A stretch of DNA of 64,000 bases. It comes from an uncultured Pelagibacteraceae bacterium. GTDB lineage: Bacteria > Pseudomonadota > Alphaproteobacteria > Pelagibacterales > Pelagibacteraceae. The position numbers and the translations under genes are program-made. The stretch covers positions 1 through 64,000 of the forward strand of contig CACBGU010000004.1 of assembly GCA_902538885.1 (NCBI GenBank). The letters are read 5' to 3'. The first letter of the stretch is position 1; each line of letters opens with the position of its first letter. A model generated the notes under the pieces. It did no database searches. It saw only the letters and a program-made list of their open reading frames with translations, and was not told where the DNA came from. This document shows, one piece after another, positions 52,228 to 61,079 of this stretch.

Positions 52228-53445
52228 ATGGAACGACCAGATTTCTTTGAACTTAAAAATGGTGAAAAAGTAAAATTACCTTTCTCAGACAAAGAATATA
52301 ATGATCGAGTAAGCAAACTTAGATCAGTGATGGATCAAAATGGTCTTGATATGGTTATCTTAACCTCAATGCATAACGTTGCATATTACACAGGTTTTAT
52401 TTATTGCTCTTTTGGGAGACCTTACGGATGCGTGATCACTCAAAATAAAATCTCAACAATTTCAGCTAACATTGATGCAAGTCAACCATGGCGTAGATCT
52501 CATTGTGATAACGTTATTTATACCGATTGGAAAAGGGATAATTTTTTAAGAGCCATTGTTTCAATTATTGGAAGAGATGAACCTCCAAAAAATATTGGAA
52601 TAGAAAATGATCATGTAACATTAGATATGCGAGAAAAAATAGGATCTATTTTTACTTTCTCTGTGTTTAGTGATGTTTCAAAAGATCTAATGAAACTTAG
52701 AATGATTAAATCTAACGAAGAAATTGAGATCATTAGAAATGGTGCAAGAATTGCAGACATTGGTGGTGAAGAAATAGTTAAAAATATTAGAGAAGATAAT
52801 ACAGAAATTGAAGTAGCAATAGCAGCAAGAGATAGAATGGAAAGAGAGATTGTTAAAAGTTATCCAGGCGCTGAGTACATGGATACTTGGGTATGGTTTC
52901 AATCAGGTATCAATACAGATGGAGCTCACAATCCAAAGACTAATAGAAAATTAGTTAAAGGAGATATTTTATCTTTAAATACTTTTCCAATGATCTCAGG
53001 ATACTACACTGCACTTGAGAGAACTTTATTTTTAGATCATGCCGATGATGCTTCTCTTAAAGCTTGGGAGGCAAATGTTAAAGTGCATAAGCGTGGATTA
53101 GAATTAATTAAACCAGGCGTAAAGTGTTCAGATATTTGTCATGAGCTAAATGAATTATTTGCCGAGCTTGGTTATCTTCAGTATCGAACATTTGGTTACG
53201 GACATTCATTTGGTATGCTTTCACACTTTTATGGAAGAGAAGCTGGTTTAGAATTAAGAGAAGATATTGATACTGTTCTTGAAGAAAATATGGTCGTGTC
53301 GATGGAGCCAATGATAATGATCCCAGAAGGTAATCCTGGCGCAGGCGGATATAGAGAACATGATATTTTGGTGATCGGCAAAGATGGAGCAGATAATATT
53401 ACAAAATTTCCTTTTGGTCCTGAGCATAATATTATAAAAAACTAA
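52228..53445 (+). CDS. Creatinase (creatine amidinohydrolase)-like M24 protein
   Basis: YCSFGRPYGCVIT, SANIDASQPWRRS, DTWVWFQSGINTDGAHNPKTNRKLVKGDILSLNTFPMISGYYTALERTLFLDH, YRTFGYGHSFGMLSHFYGREAGLELREDIDTVLE; closely matches my recall of Pseudomonas creatinase along its length. Confidence 0.88.
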   Translation: MERPDFFELKNGEKVKLPFSDKEYNDRVSKLRSVMDQNGLDMVILTSMHNVAYYTGFIYCSFGRPYGCVITQNKISTISANIDASQPWRRSHCDNVIYTDWKRDNFLRAIVSIIGRDEPPKNIGIENDHVTLDMREKIGSIFTFSVFSDVSKDLMKLRMIKSNEEIEIIRNGARIADIGGEEIVKNIREDNTEIEVAIAARDRMEREIVKSYPGAEYMDTWVWFQSGINTDGAHNPKTNRKLVKGDILSLNTFPMISGYYTALERTLFLDHADDASLKAWEANVKVHKRGLELIKPGVKCSDICHELNELFAELGYLQYRTFGYGHSFGMLSHFYGREAGLELREDIDTVLEENMVVSMEPMIMIPEGNPGAGGYREHDILVIGKDGADNITKFPFGPEHNIIKN

Positions 53446-53450
53446 CCTTT

Positions 53451-54566
53451 ATGAGTGAGAATAAAACTATTGTTAATAGTTGGAACGAGTGGGATCCATT
53501 AAAACATGTAATTGTTGGAAGAGCGGATGGAACTTGTATACCAGCACCAGAGCCTGCATTAGATGCAAAAGTTCCAGAAGACAGCGATATGCGAGGTCAG
53601 TTTGGACCAAGAACAAAAGATACTGTCGATAAAGCAAATGAATTATTAGATAACTTTTCAAACATGCTTGAAAAAAGAGGCATTAAAGTTGATCGACCCA
53701 CACCAATAGATTTTAATCAAAAAACTTCTACACCTGACTGGGAAGCAGAAACCATGTTTGGCTGTATGCCTCCAAGAGATGTTTTGTTAACAGTAGGAAA
53801 CGAAATTTTAGAAGCTACAATGAGTTACCGATGTCGTTGGTTTGAATATTTATGTTACCGACCACTTTTAAAAGATTATTATAATCAAGATCCTAATATG
53901 AGACACGAGTCTGCTCCAAAGCCAAGATTAACAGATGCAGATTATAGAAAAGATTATTTATCAGATAAAATAGGTGTTCAAAAAAGACTAGAGTGGACTG
54001 AAAAAAAATATTTTGTAACTACTGAAGAAGAACCATTATTTGATGCAGCAGATGTATTGAGATTTGGGAAAGACTTGGTTGTACAACATGGATTTACAAC
54101 AAATTTAAAAGGAATTGATTGGCTAAAGAGACATTATAAAGATCACAGAGTTCATGCAGTTAATTTTCCAGGTGATCCTTATCCAATTCACATTGATGCA
54201 ACTTTTACTCCAATTAAAGAAGGTTTAATTATCAATAACCCACAAAGAAGACTTCCTAAGGAACAAAGAAAATTATTTGAAGACAATGGTTGGGAAATTG
54301 TTGATAGTGCACAACCAGCACATAACGAACCACCACCATTATGTTATTCATCAACTTGGCTATCAATGAATGTTTTAGTTTTAGATCCTAAAACTGTATG
54401 TGTGGAAAAAAGTGAAAAATACCAAGCTGAACAATTAGATAAATTAGGAATGGAAGTTATACCAGTAGAACTTAGAGATGCCTATGCTTTTGGTGGAGGT
54501 TTACATTGTTGTACTGCAGATGTTTATCGAGAGGGTGAACTTAAAGATTACTTTCCAAAACAATAA
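53451..54566 (+). CDS. Glycine amidinotransferase-like protein (AGAT family)
   Basis: VNSWNEWDPLKHVIVGRADGTCIPAPEPALDAKVPED; AYAFGGGLHCCTADVYREG (Cys-containing amidinotransferase signature). Confidence 0.85.
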   Translation: MSENKTIVNSWNEWDPLKHVIVGRADGTCIPAPEPALDAKVPEDSDMRGQFGPRTKDTVDKANELLDNFSNMLEKRGIKVDRPTPIDFNQKTSTPDWEAETMFGCMPPRDVLLTVGNEILEATMSYRCRWFEYLCYRPLLKDYYNQDPNMRHESAPKPRLTDADYRKDYLSDKIGVQKRLEWTEKKYFVTTEEEPLFDAADVLRFGKDLVVQHGFTTNLKGIDWLKRHYKDHRVHAVNFPGDPYPIHIDATFTPIKEGLIINNPQRRLPKEQRKLFEDNGWEIVDSAQPAHNEPPPLCYSSTWLSMNVLVLDPKTVCVEKSEKYQAEQLDKLGMEVIPVELRDAYAFGGGLHCCTADVYREGELKDYFPKQ

Positions 54567-54568
54567 TT

Positions 54569-55618
54569 ATGGCAAAAATTAAAATAAAAAGAGAGCGAGT
54601 TAAATTCGCTTCTGATAATGTTGCTGGTGCTTGTCCCGAGGTATTAGATGCAATTTTAAAAGCTAATGAAGGAGATAGTACTCCTTATGGAAATGACCCA
54701 ATATCAAATGAATTACAAGATAAGTTTTCAGAAATATTTGAAAAAGATGTAATTGTTTTTCCAACTGCGTCAGGTACTGCAGCTAATGCTTTAGCATTAT
54801 CTACAATGACACCCTCTTATGGAAACATTTATTGTCATAAGATGTCCCATATAAATACTGATGAATGTGGTGCACCTGAATTTTATACAGGAGGAGGAAA
54901 GCTAGTTCCTTTAAATGGAATAATGGGAAAAATAACTTCAGATGAGTTGGATCAATCGATAAGTGGAAAAGGAATTGTTCATCATACTCAACCTTCATCA
55001 GTTAGCATTACTCAAGTGTGTGAAACAGGTGAGGTTTATCAATTAGATGAAATTAAAAAAATTGCAGAAATTACTCATAAACATAATTTAAATTTACATA
55101 TGGATGGAGCTAGATTTGCAAATGCATTGGTATCTTTAGATGTAACCCCTGCTGAAATGACTTGGAAATCAGGGGTTGATGTATTGTCATTTGGAGCAAC
55201 GAAAAATGGATGTTTAGCTGCTGAAGCAATTATCTTTTTTAAGAAAGATTTAGTAGGAGATATTGCTTTTTTAATGAAAAGAGCAGGGCATTTATTATCT
55301 AAAATGCGATTTGTCTCTGCGCAGTTAGATGCATATATATCAAATGATGTTTGGTTAAGAAATGCAAAGCACGCTAATGCAATGGGAAAAAAATTAAGTG
55401 ATGGATTAAGTAAACATAATGATATTGAAATTGCTTATCCAACAGAAGCAAATGAAGTGTTTGCTAAATTTCCAAGAGAAAAAATAGAACATCTAAATTC
55501 TCAAGGTTACAAAATGAACGAAGAAGAATTGGATGGAAAAGCGGTAAGATTAGTTGCTGCTTGGAATACTAAAGATAGCGATGTTGATGAATTGTTAAAT
55601 ACAATTAAAGCTAACTAG
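54569..55618 (+). CDS. ltaE: Low-specificity threonine aldolase-like PLP enzyme
   Basis: FASDNVAGACPEV, STPYGNDP, LHMDGARFANALVSL, SFGATKNGCLAAEAIIFF. Confidence 0.88.
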   Translation: MAKIKIKRERVKFASDNVAGACPEVLDAILKANEGDSTPYGNDPISNELQDKFSEIFEKDVIVFPTASGTAANALALSTMTPSYGNIYCHKMSHINTDECGAPEFYTGGGKLVPLNGIMGKITSDELDQSISGKGIVHHTQPSSVSITQVCETGEVYQLDEIKKIAEITHKHNLNLHMDGARFANALVSLDVTPAEMTWKSGVDVLSFGATKNGCLAAEAIIFFKKDLVGDIAFLMKRAGHLLSKMRFVSAQLDAYISNDVWLRNAKHANAMGKKLSDGLSKHNDIEIAYPTEANEVFAKFPREKIEHLNSQGYKMNEEELDGKAVRLVAAWNTKDSDVDELLNTIKAN

Positions 55619-55838
55619 GATTTTCTTTTAAAAACTCAATATATTTTATTACCTCGTCGAACTGTTCATCAGGAATATCTTTATAGCTTGCATTGAATTT
55701 GCTTTTTACACAAATAGCAACATGAGCATAAGGGTTTCTTCCTTTAGGGTGATTTGGGTGGTCAGGTAATTGTCCCACCAAATAATCGCCAGCTTCCTGA
55801 ATAATTTTCCAGAGTTTACTTGCGTTTTCTTTGTTCAT
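55611..55838 (-). CDS. Small hypothetical protein
   Basis: Intact 75-aa ORF; NPYAHVAICVKSKFNASYKDIPDEQFDEVIKYIEFL. Confidence 0.65.
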   Translation of the reverse strand: MNKENASKLWKIIQEAGDYLVGQLPDHPNHPKGRNPYAHVAICVKSKFNASYKDIPDEQFDEVIKYIEFLKENPS

Positions 55839-55849
55839 ACAGTTTAGTT

Positions 55850-55978
55850 TTATCTAAAAAATAAACTTTTTCTAATATCTATTATTTCTCTGATTTGTTT
55901 GTGTTTAATAGCACTCCAAGTAACGAATAAAGTGCACAATTGATACAAGCAAATATCTCCTTTTTGATTTTGAGACAA
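55850..55978 (-). CDS. Candidate unannotated small protein, TTG start (about 42 aa, or 32 aa from an internal TTG)
   Basis: Open frame reads (M)SQNQKGDICLYQLCTLFVTWSAIKHKQIREIIDIRKSLFFR*; AGGAG lies 8 nt before an in-frame TTG; absent from the ORF track. Confidence 0.35.
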   Translation of the reverse strand: MSQNQKGDICLYQLCTLFVTWSAIKHKQIREIIDIRKSLFFR

Positions 55979-55996
55979 ATTACTATTTATTTTTAA

Positions 55997-56335
55997 TTAA
56001 AACTTTTTCAAAGTAATCAATCCTGATTTAGGATCAATTATTTTTTCATTTAAAGTTGCAACTTTGCCAACATCAAAACCAGCATCTTCAATTACTTTTT
56101 TAAAGTCATCCTCAGAAAAATTAGGGGTATTCTCAAAGTTTATGAACGCAACTCCTTCTGGCCAGGAAACTTCAACGTTACCTTCTCCTGTTGCGGCTTT
56201 AAGCTCTTTTTCGACTTTGGCTTGGCAGGCCATACAAACCATGCCGTTAACAACGCCTATCATAGCAACTTCAGCTTTAGCTAAATTTTGTATGAATAAA
56301 GTTATAACTAAAATAGTAAAAAATATTTTTTTCAT
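55997..56335 (-). CDS. Exported heavy-metal-associated (HMA/MerP-like) domain protein
   Basis: Signal peptide; GVVNGMVCMACQAKVEKELKAATGEGNVEVSWPEGVAFINF. Confidence 0.8.
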   Translation of the reverse strand: MKKIFFTILVITLFIQNLAKAEVAMIGVVNGMVCMACQAKVEKELKAATGEGNVEVSWPEGVAFINFENTPNFSEDDFKKVIEDAGFDVGKVATLNEKIIDPKSGLITLKKF

Positions 56336-56378
56336 AATTGATAATTTACAATAATCACAAAAATTTATCTTTAAAAGA

Positions 56379-56393
56379 CCCCCATTTTGGGGC
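56379..56393. promoter_or_regulatory. GC-rich near-palindromic motif, site 1 (divergent HMA / pilin region)
   Basis: CCCCCATTTTGGGGC; TGTAAT starts 37 nt right of the centre and TGTAAA (minus strand) 36 nt left. Confidence 0.55.
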
Positions 56394-56463
56394 TTATGAT
56401 TATTTAACTTTTTGGCATTAGTTGTAATTTCTAAGCTTTGTTAACAAATAATTAAGGAGAGAA

Positions 56464-56967
56464 ATGAAAAAATTAAATACAAAAAAAGGTTTCTCATTAA
56501 TTGAATTACTTGTTGTAATTGCAATTATTGGAATACTTTCTGCGGTAGGTATTACTGCTTATTCTGGTTATACTGCGAGTGCAAAAGAGCAAGCTGCTAG
56601 AACGCAGTTTTCTCAAACAGTTAGCATGATTAATGCTGAAATGGCAAAATGTTCTGTTGGTACTGGCGATTTTGCTTGGGGTTCAGGATCACCTTGGGTG
56701 GCTGATACTTGTGCAGCTGCTATCGATGCCGACTCTGATACAAATATAGCTGCATACCTAACAAGCGAAACTAATGGTTTAGGTTATAAAAATCCGTATG
56801 CTCAAGATGAAGCAGCTGCTACTTATGCCAAAGCTGTTGCGAATGCTACAACTGATCCTGATGCTGACGGTAGAATAACTATATTCTGTGCTGCGGCCGG
56901 CGCTTGTACTATTAAACAAGATGTTGGTGATACTGTACTTTCACAAACTATAAATTCAGCAACTTAA
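56464..56967 (+). CDS. Type IV pilin / type II pseudopilin-like prepilin
   Basis: KKGFSLIELLVVIAIIGILSAVGITAY prepilin peptidase motif; C-terminal Cys pair; SD AAGGAGAG. Confidence 0.93.
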   Translation: MKKLNTKKGFSLIELLVVIAIIGILSAVGITAYSGYTASAKEQAARTQFSQTVSMINAEMAKCSVGTGDFAWGSGSPWVADTCAAAIDADSDTNIAAYLTSETNGLGYKNPYAQDEAAATYAKAVANATTDPDADGRITIFCAAAGACTIKQDVGDTVLSQTINSAT

Positions 56968-56980
56968 TATAAATTTTTAA

Positions 56981-57011
56981 TATAGGCGTATAAATGAAAT
57001 TATACGCCTAT
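56981..57011. terminator. Bidirectional terminator-like hairpin between convergent genes
   Basis: ATAGGCGTATAA-atgaaa-TTATACGCCTAT inverted repeat at the pilin/RsbW-like junction. Confidence 0.75.
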
Positions 57012-57430
57012 TTAATCTTTTTTTTCAACATAAGATGATTAGTCCACTTATTTGACTTCAAATACTTAATTTCATCCATTATTTGATTTATAAAGAAAGT
57101 ACCTAAGCCTCCTGGTTTTATATCATTCAGACTTCTAGGTTTAATTTTTTTCTTATTAATCTTAATACCGTTGTCATATAAGTGAATTAGAAATTTTTTA
57201 TTTTTAAATTCTAATTCAATTTTGATGATATTATTTTCATTTTCTTCCTTGTAAGAGTGTTTAATAATATTTGTGACAGCTTCATCAACTGCAAGCTGGA
57301 TATTTTTTATTATTTTTAAGTCTACTTCATAAATTTTGAGAAAATCTTTAATTGTAGCTCTTATTTTTTTAAGATTATTTAATGTTGCTGGATAAGATTT
57401 TTTCATTTGCTCAAGGTACTTAATTTTCAT
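57008..57430 (-). CDS. RsbW-like serine kinase / anti-sigma-type HATPase (true start possibly Met9)
   Basis: DEAVTNIIKHSYK (N box), HLYDNGIKIN (G1), PGGLGTFFINQIMDEIKY (G2). Confidence 0.85.
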   Translation of the reverse strand: MKIKYLEQMKKSYPATLNNLKKIRATIKDFLKIYEVDLKIIKNIQLAVDEAVTNIIKHSYKEENENNIIKIELEFKNKKFLIHLYDNGIKINKKKIKPRSLNDIKPGGLGTFFINQIMDEIKYLKSNKWTNHLMLKKKIK

Positions 57431-57460
57431 GATTATAAAAGAGTTTAAACTTAATGGTTA

Positions 57461-57473
57461 CCCAAAATGGGGC
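57461..57473. promoter_or_regulatory. GC-rich near-palindromic motif, site 2 (divergent RsbW-like / TPR-barrel region)
   Basis: CCCAAAATGGGGC; TATGAT starts 38 nt right of the centre; minus-strand TATAAT starts 29 nt left. Confidence 0.55.
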
Positions 57474-57524
57474 TATTGCATAAATTTTTTTTAGATTTAC
57501 ACGTATGATCAAATTTAAATCATC

Positions 57525-58832
57525 ATGAAAAATATTCAAATTAACAATTTTTACTTATTCGTTTTAATTTTTTTTTTTTATGTAGTTAGCGCCAATTCAC
57601 AAATCTCATTTGAACAAATTTTAAAAAATCCCAATGATTTAAAATTAAACTTAAAATATGCAAAAGAACAGGAAGATTTAGGGAATTTTAAGTCTGTAAT
57701 TTCCACACTTGAAAGATTAACAAGTTTATATCCAGAAAATGTTGATCTCAAAATGTATTATTTGTCTATTTCCTTGAGGATAGATTCTGTTGAGAGAACT
57801 ATACAGATAATTGATGAAATAAAGAACAGTGAACAATTAACAGCAGAAATTAACACTGAGATAGACATTATTTTACAAAATATAAATAACACTGCAAATG
57901 CAAATGAAAACAAATGGAATGGATATATCGATATATCTTTAAACCACACTTATCACACCAATATCAACAATTTATCAGATTCAGGAACTTTTTATGTTAG
58001 TGATTCTATTAGTAATTACGCAACTAACGAAATTGAAAACGATACATTAGAAATACCAAGTATTAGAATTGGTGGTTTTAAAAAACTGAGTGATAATTCA
58101 AATATCAATCTTAATATTGGATTGTCAGATACATATCAAAATAAAGACAAGTCAGAAGAGAAAGATTTAAATTCAGTATTTTTGAACTATAATTATTTTA
58201 AAGATAAAAATTTAATTAGCACAACTTTTAGTTTTAATAAATCTAATTACAGAAACCAAGCTGACATTAATACTATTAATTTTGGAGTAAGAGATAAATA
58301 TTCAATAAATAAAAACCATTTTTTAATTGGTGGGATAAATTATACAAAAAATACTTACAATCAGAACAATACCTTTTCCACAACTAAAGAAAAAAATAAT
58401 TATTTTGTATCTGGTAACATTGGTTATGAGTTTATTTTTTCCAGAAACAAATTTTTATTTGATTATAAAGATGGTGAGTCAAAGGCAATTGCTGATCAGT
58501 ATGGATATAAACAGGAAAAATATTTAATTAGTTATTTTAGATACTTTGATTTTGGAACACTCAATTTGAGCAAATCTTTTACAGAAAATGAATATGCAAT
58601 AGCAGATACATTTGTACTGTCAAATACTGTCCGAGATGATGAATTAGATACAACTTCAATTAGTTTAAATGGAGAATTGGTTAATTTATACTTCTTTAAT
58701 AAATTAAAATTTTTTGAGGATGTTTATTATAATCTTTCTTTTTCAAAAATTGATAGTACATCTAACATCTTAAATTATAATTATGAAAAAGAAATTCATA
58801 ATATAGGTTTAACTAAAAGGATAAACTTTTGA
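57525..58832 (+). CDS. Outer-membrane protein: N-terminal TPR region plus C-terminal beta-barrel (Slam-like architecture)
   Basis: Signal peptide; NPNDLKLNLKYAKEQEDLGNFKSVISTLERLTSLYPENVDLKMYYL helical repeats; alternating beta pattern ending in ...GLTKRINF with C-terminal Phe. Confidence 0.65.
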   Translation: MKNIQINNFYLFVLIFFFYVVSANSQISFEQILKNPNDLKLNLKYAKEQEDLGNFKSVISTLERLTSLYPENVDLKMYYLSISLRIDSVERTIQIIDEIKNSEQLTAEINTEIDIILQNINNTANANENKWNGYIDISLNHTYHTNINNLSDSGTFYVSDSISNYATNEIENDTLEIPSIRIGGFKKLSDNSNINLNIGLSDTYQNKDKSEEKDLNSVFLNYNYFKDKNLISTTFSFNKSNYRNQADINTINFGVRDKYSINKNHFLIGGINYTKNTYNQNNTFSTTKEKNNYFVSGNIGYEFIFSRNKFLFDYKDGESKAIADQYGYKQEKYLISYFRYFDFGTLNLSKSFTENEYAIADTFVLSNTVRDDELDTTSISLNGELVNLYFFNKLKFFEDVYYNLSFSKIDSTSNILNYNYEKEIHNIGLTKRINF

Positions 58833-60325
58833 AAAAAATATTTATAATAATTTTAATTTTACTTTTGCCTAGCAAACTTTTTGCTCAAAAACAGGTAATC
58901 GGTACTGTTACGTTAGCAATTGGAGAGGTTAAAACTAATGATAATAGAATCTTAAGTGCTGGGGATCCAATTTATTTTAACGATACTGTTATTGCAGGAG
59001 ATAATTCAAAATCTCAAATTATATTATTAGATGAAACTGTCATGATGATAGGAGCAGGAACAGAACTGATAATTGATGAATTTGTATTTAACCCTGAAGA
59101 CGTTGAAGGCAAAATTACAACCACAATCAAGCAAGGTAGTATCAAAGTTTTATCAGGTAAAATTAGTGAAACAAACCCTGAAGATTTAGTGGTAAAAACA
59201 CCTGCTGGAACTATTGGAACTAGAGGAACTGAATTTCAAGCGTTAGTGGATGAGGAGGATGGAGATAGTAAAATACTTCTAATTGGGCCCGGCCCAAATA
59301 ACACATTAGGATTAAGACCAGGAGAAGTTGAGGTTTTTAATCAATTTGGCAGCGTTATTTTAGATCAACCTTTTTTATTTACACAATTTACTCAAGATCA
59401 AGCTCCTCAAGAACCTATTATTATTTCAGAACAAGATTTTAACGATTTTGTAAGAATTCTTGAGGCAAGAAATGAAATTTCTGAAGATGAACAAATCCAA
59501 GAAGCTGTTAAAGAAGGACTTCTAATATCTGGAAAAGAAAGTGGTAGTGAATTAGTTGCTGAAGTAATTGATATCGTTTTAAAGAAGGAAGATGGGGGTG
59601 CAACAGCGGAAACTTTATCTGCAGCTTTAGGAGTAAGTGTAGAGGAGTTATTTGGTGAAGAATACAAAGAAGAATTTGAAAGCGAAAGTGAAGCAAATAA
59701 AATTGTAATTGCTAATGGTGAATTTGGTGATGCTGTTGCTATGATTACTAGATACGGTGGAACAGATCAGGGTAATTCTACTTATGCAGATCTTGCCGGT
59801 ATAGCATCAGGAACTTATACTTATCAAGCAACAGGTATTAATGGAGCAGCTGCTACAGGCTCAGGCAGTGGAACTATCGACTCAACTGTAGTGATTGACT
59901 TTGCTGCTAAAACAATTACTCAAACAGTTTCTGGAACAGTTGCTTTAGGATCAGATTCAAGCAGAACTTTTTCAGATATTTCAAAAGAGCATAGTTACAC
60001 AAGTTCATCATCAAATGTTGAAGCTGATCAAAATGTAATTATTGCAAGTAATGGGTCAGCATCTGCTGATAACACTAATTTTGCTGGAACTCCACAAGCA
60101 GCTGACTCTGATAATAAATCAGATTTTGTAGATAGTGGAACTAATTCATATTTTTTAAATAATGAATTTACTTCAAGCAATATTAAGCTTGGGTCAGGAA
60201 TAAATAATGATCCAATTGCATATGCTGGACATATGAATTTAGTTGTTGAAAATATAGACAATACAAACTCAATGGTTAATCAGTTAAGTTTTTCCAGAAC
60301 CGGAATTACACCAAAAAAAGATTAG
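58829..60325 (+). CDS. Exported FecR-domain protein with Gly/Ser/Thr-rich beta-type C-terminus (TTG start)
   Basis: Signal peptide; VKTPAGTIGTRGTEFQALV FecR core; C-terminal SGSGTIDSTVVIDFAAKTITQTVSGTVAL and SSNIKLGSGINNDPIAYAGHMNLVVEN. Confidence 0.8.
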   Translation: MKKIFIIILILLLPSKLFAQKQVIGTVTLAIGEVKTNDNRILSAGDPIYFNDTVIAGDNSKSQIILLDETVMMIGAGTELIIDEFVFNPEDVEGKITTTIKQGSIKVLSGKISETNPEDLVVKTPAGTIGTRGTEFQALVDEEDGDSKILLIGPGPNNTLGLRPGEVEVFNQFGSVILDQPFLFTQFTQDQAPQEPIIISEQDFNDFVRILEARNEISEDEQIQEAVKEGLLISGKESGSELVAEVIDIVLKKEDGGATAETLSAALGVSVEELFGEEYKEEFESESEANKIVIANGEFGDAVAMITRYGGTDQGNSTYADLAGIASGTYTYQATGINGAAATGSGSGTIDSTVVIDFAAKTITQTVSGTVALGSDSSRTFSDISKEHSYTSSSSNVEADQNVIIASNGSASADNTNFAGTPQAADSDNKSDFVDSGTNSYFLNNEFTSSNIKLGSGINNDPIAYAGHMNLVVENIDNTNSMVNQLSFSRTGITPKKD

Positions 60326-60341
60326 ATTTTTATTCTATCTG

Positions 60342-60357
60342 CCCCCCCCATTTTAGG
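60342..60357. promoter_or_regulatory. GC-rich motif, site 3 (upstream of the second FecR gene), degenerate right half
   Basis: CCCCCCCCATTTTAGG; TGTAAT starts 37 nt right of the aligned centre, as at site 1. Confidence 0.45.
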
Positions 60358-60401
60358 TAGTATTATTGAAAACTTCAAACATTTAGATTGTAATATGAGC
60401 C

Positions 60402-61079
60402 ATGTTTAAAAATATTAGTAGAAGACAGTTTTGTAAATGTTGTGGATCAATTTTTCTATCAACTTTTATTGTTAATTTTGCAAAAGCAAATTCAGATAAA
60501 AATCAATTAATGTATGGTAACATTGTTGTTAATGGTAAAAAAATAAATGAAAATTCACAAATTAATTTTGATGATTTAAGTGAAGTGGAGACTAAAAGTG
60601 AATTGGCGTTTATACAAAATAATCAAAATGGTTTTTTAGTTAGACCAAATTCCAAGTTAAAGTTTTTTAAAAATAAAATCCAAGAACTTTTAAAAGGTAG
60701 CGTCCATGGAGTGTTTGGAAAACAATCTTCAGAACTACAAATAAAAACACCTAGAGGAACTATTGGAATAAGAGGAACAGTAACATATATCGAATATGAG
60801 GAGAGTTACGATAGAACTTATGTTTGTAACTGCTATGGAAATACAGTGATTTATAATTCAAAAATGCAAGAATTAAAAAATCTTAATAGCAAGTATCATT
60901 CCCCTGTAGTAATAGATAAAAATCAAACAATAAAAGCATCACCATATGGTATTCCATTGAACCATTATGATGATAATATCAAATCTATTGAAAATAAATT
61001 AGGAAGAAAACCAAGATGGAAATTACCAGAAGGTAAAATGATATTTTTTGCACCTACAAATGAAAAAATAAAAATTTAG
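60402..61079 (+). CDS. FecR-domain protein with Tat-like signal
   Basis: ISRRQFCKCCGSIFLSTF twin-arginine-like N-terminus; IKTPRGTIGIRGTVTYIEYE FecR core; YVCNCYGNTVIY CxC. Confidence 0.8.
   Translation: MFKNISRRQFCKCCGSIFLSTFIVNFAKANSDKNQLMYGNIVVNGKKINENSQINFDDLSEVETKSELAFIQNNQNGFLVRPNSKLKFFKNKIQELLKGSVHGVFGKQSSELQIKTPRGTIGIRGTVTYIEYEESYDRTYVCNCYGNTVIYNSKMQELKNLNSKYHSPVVIDKNQTIKASPYGIPLNHYDDNIKSIENKLGRKPRWKLPEGKMIFFAPTNEKIKI

Noticed and set aside
56379-56393. CCCCCATTTTGGGGC as a rho-independent terminator hairpin
   Set aside because: It lies between divergent gene starts, lacks a following U-tract, and related copies occur upstream of other genes; a promoter-proximal site is more likely.
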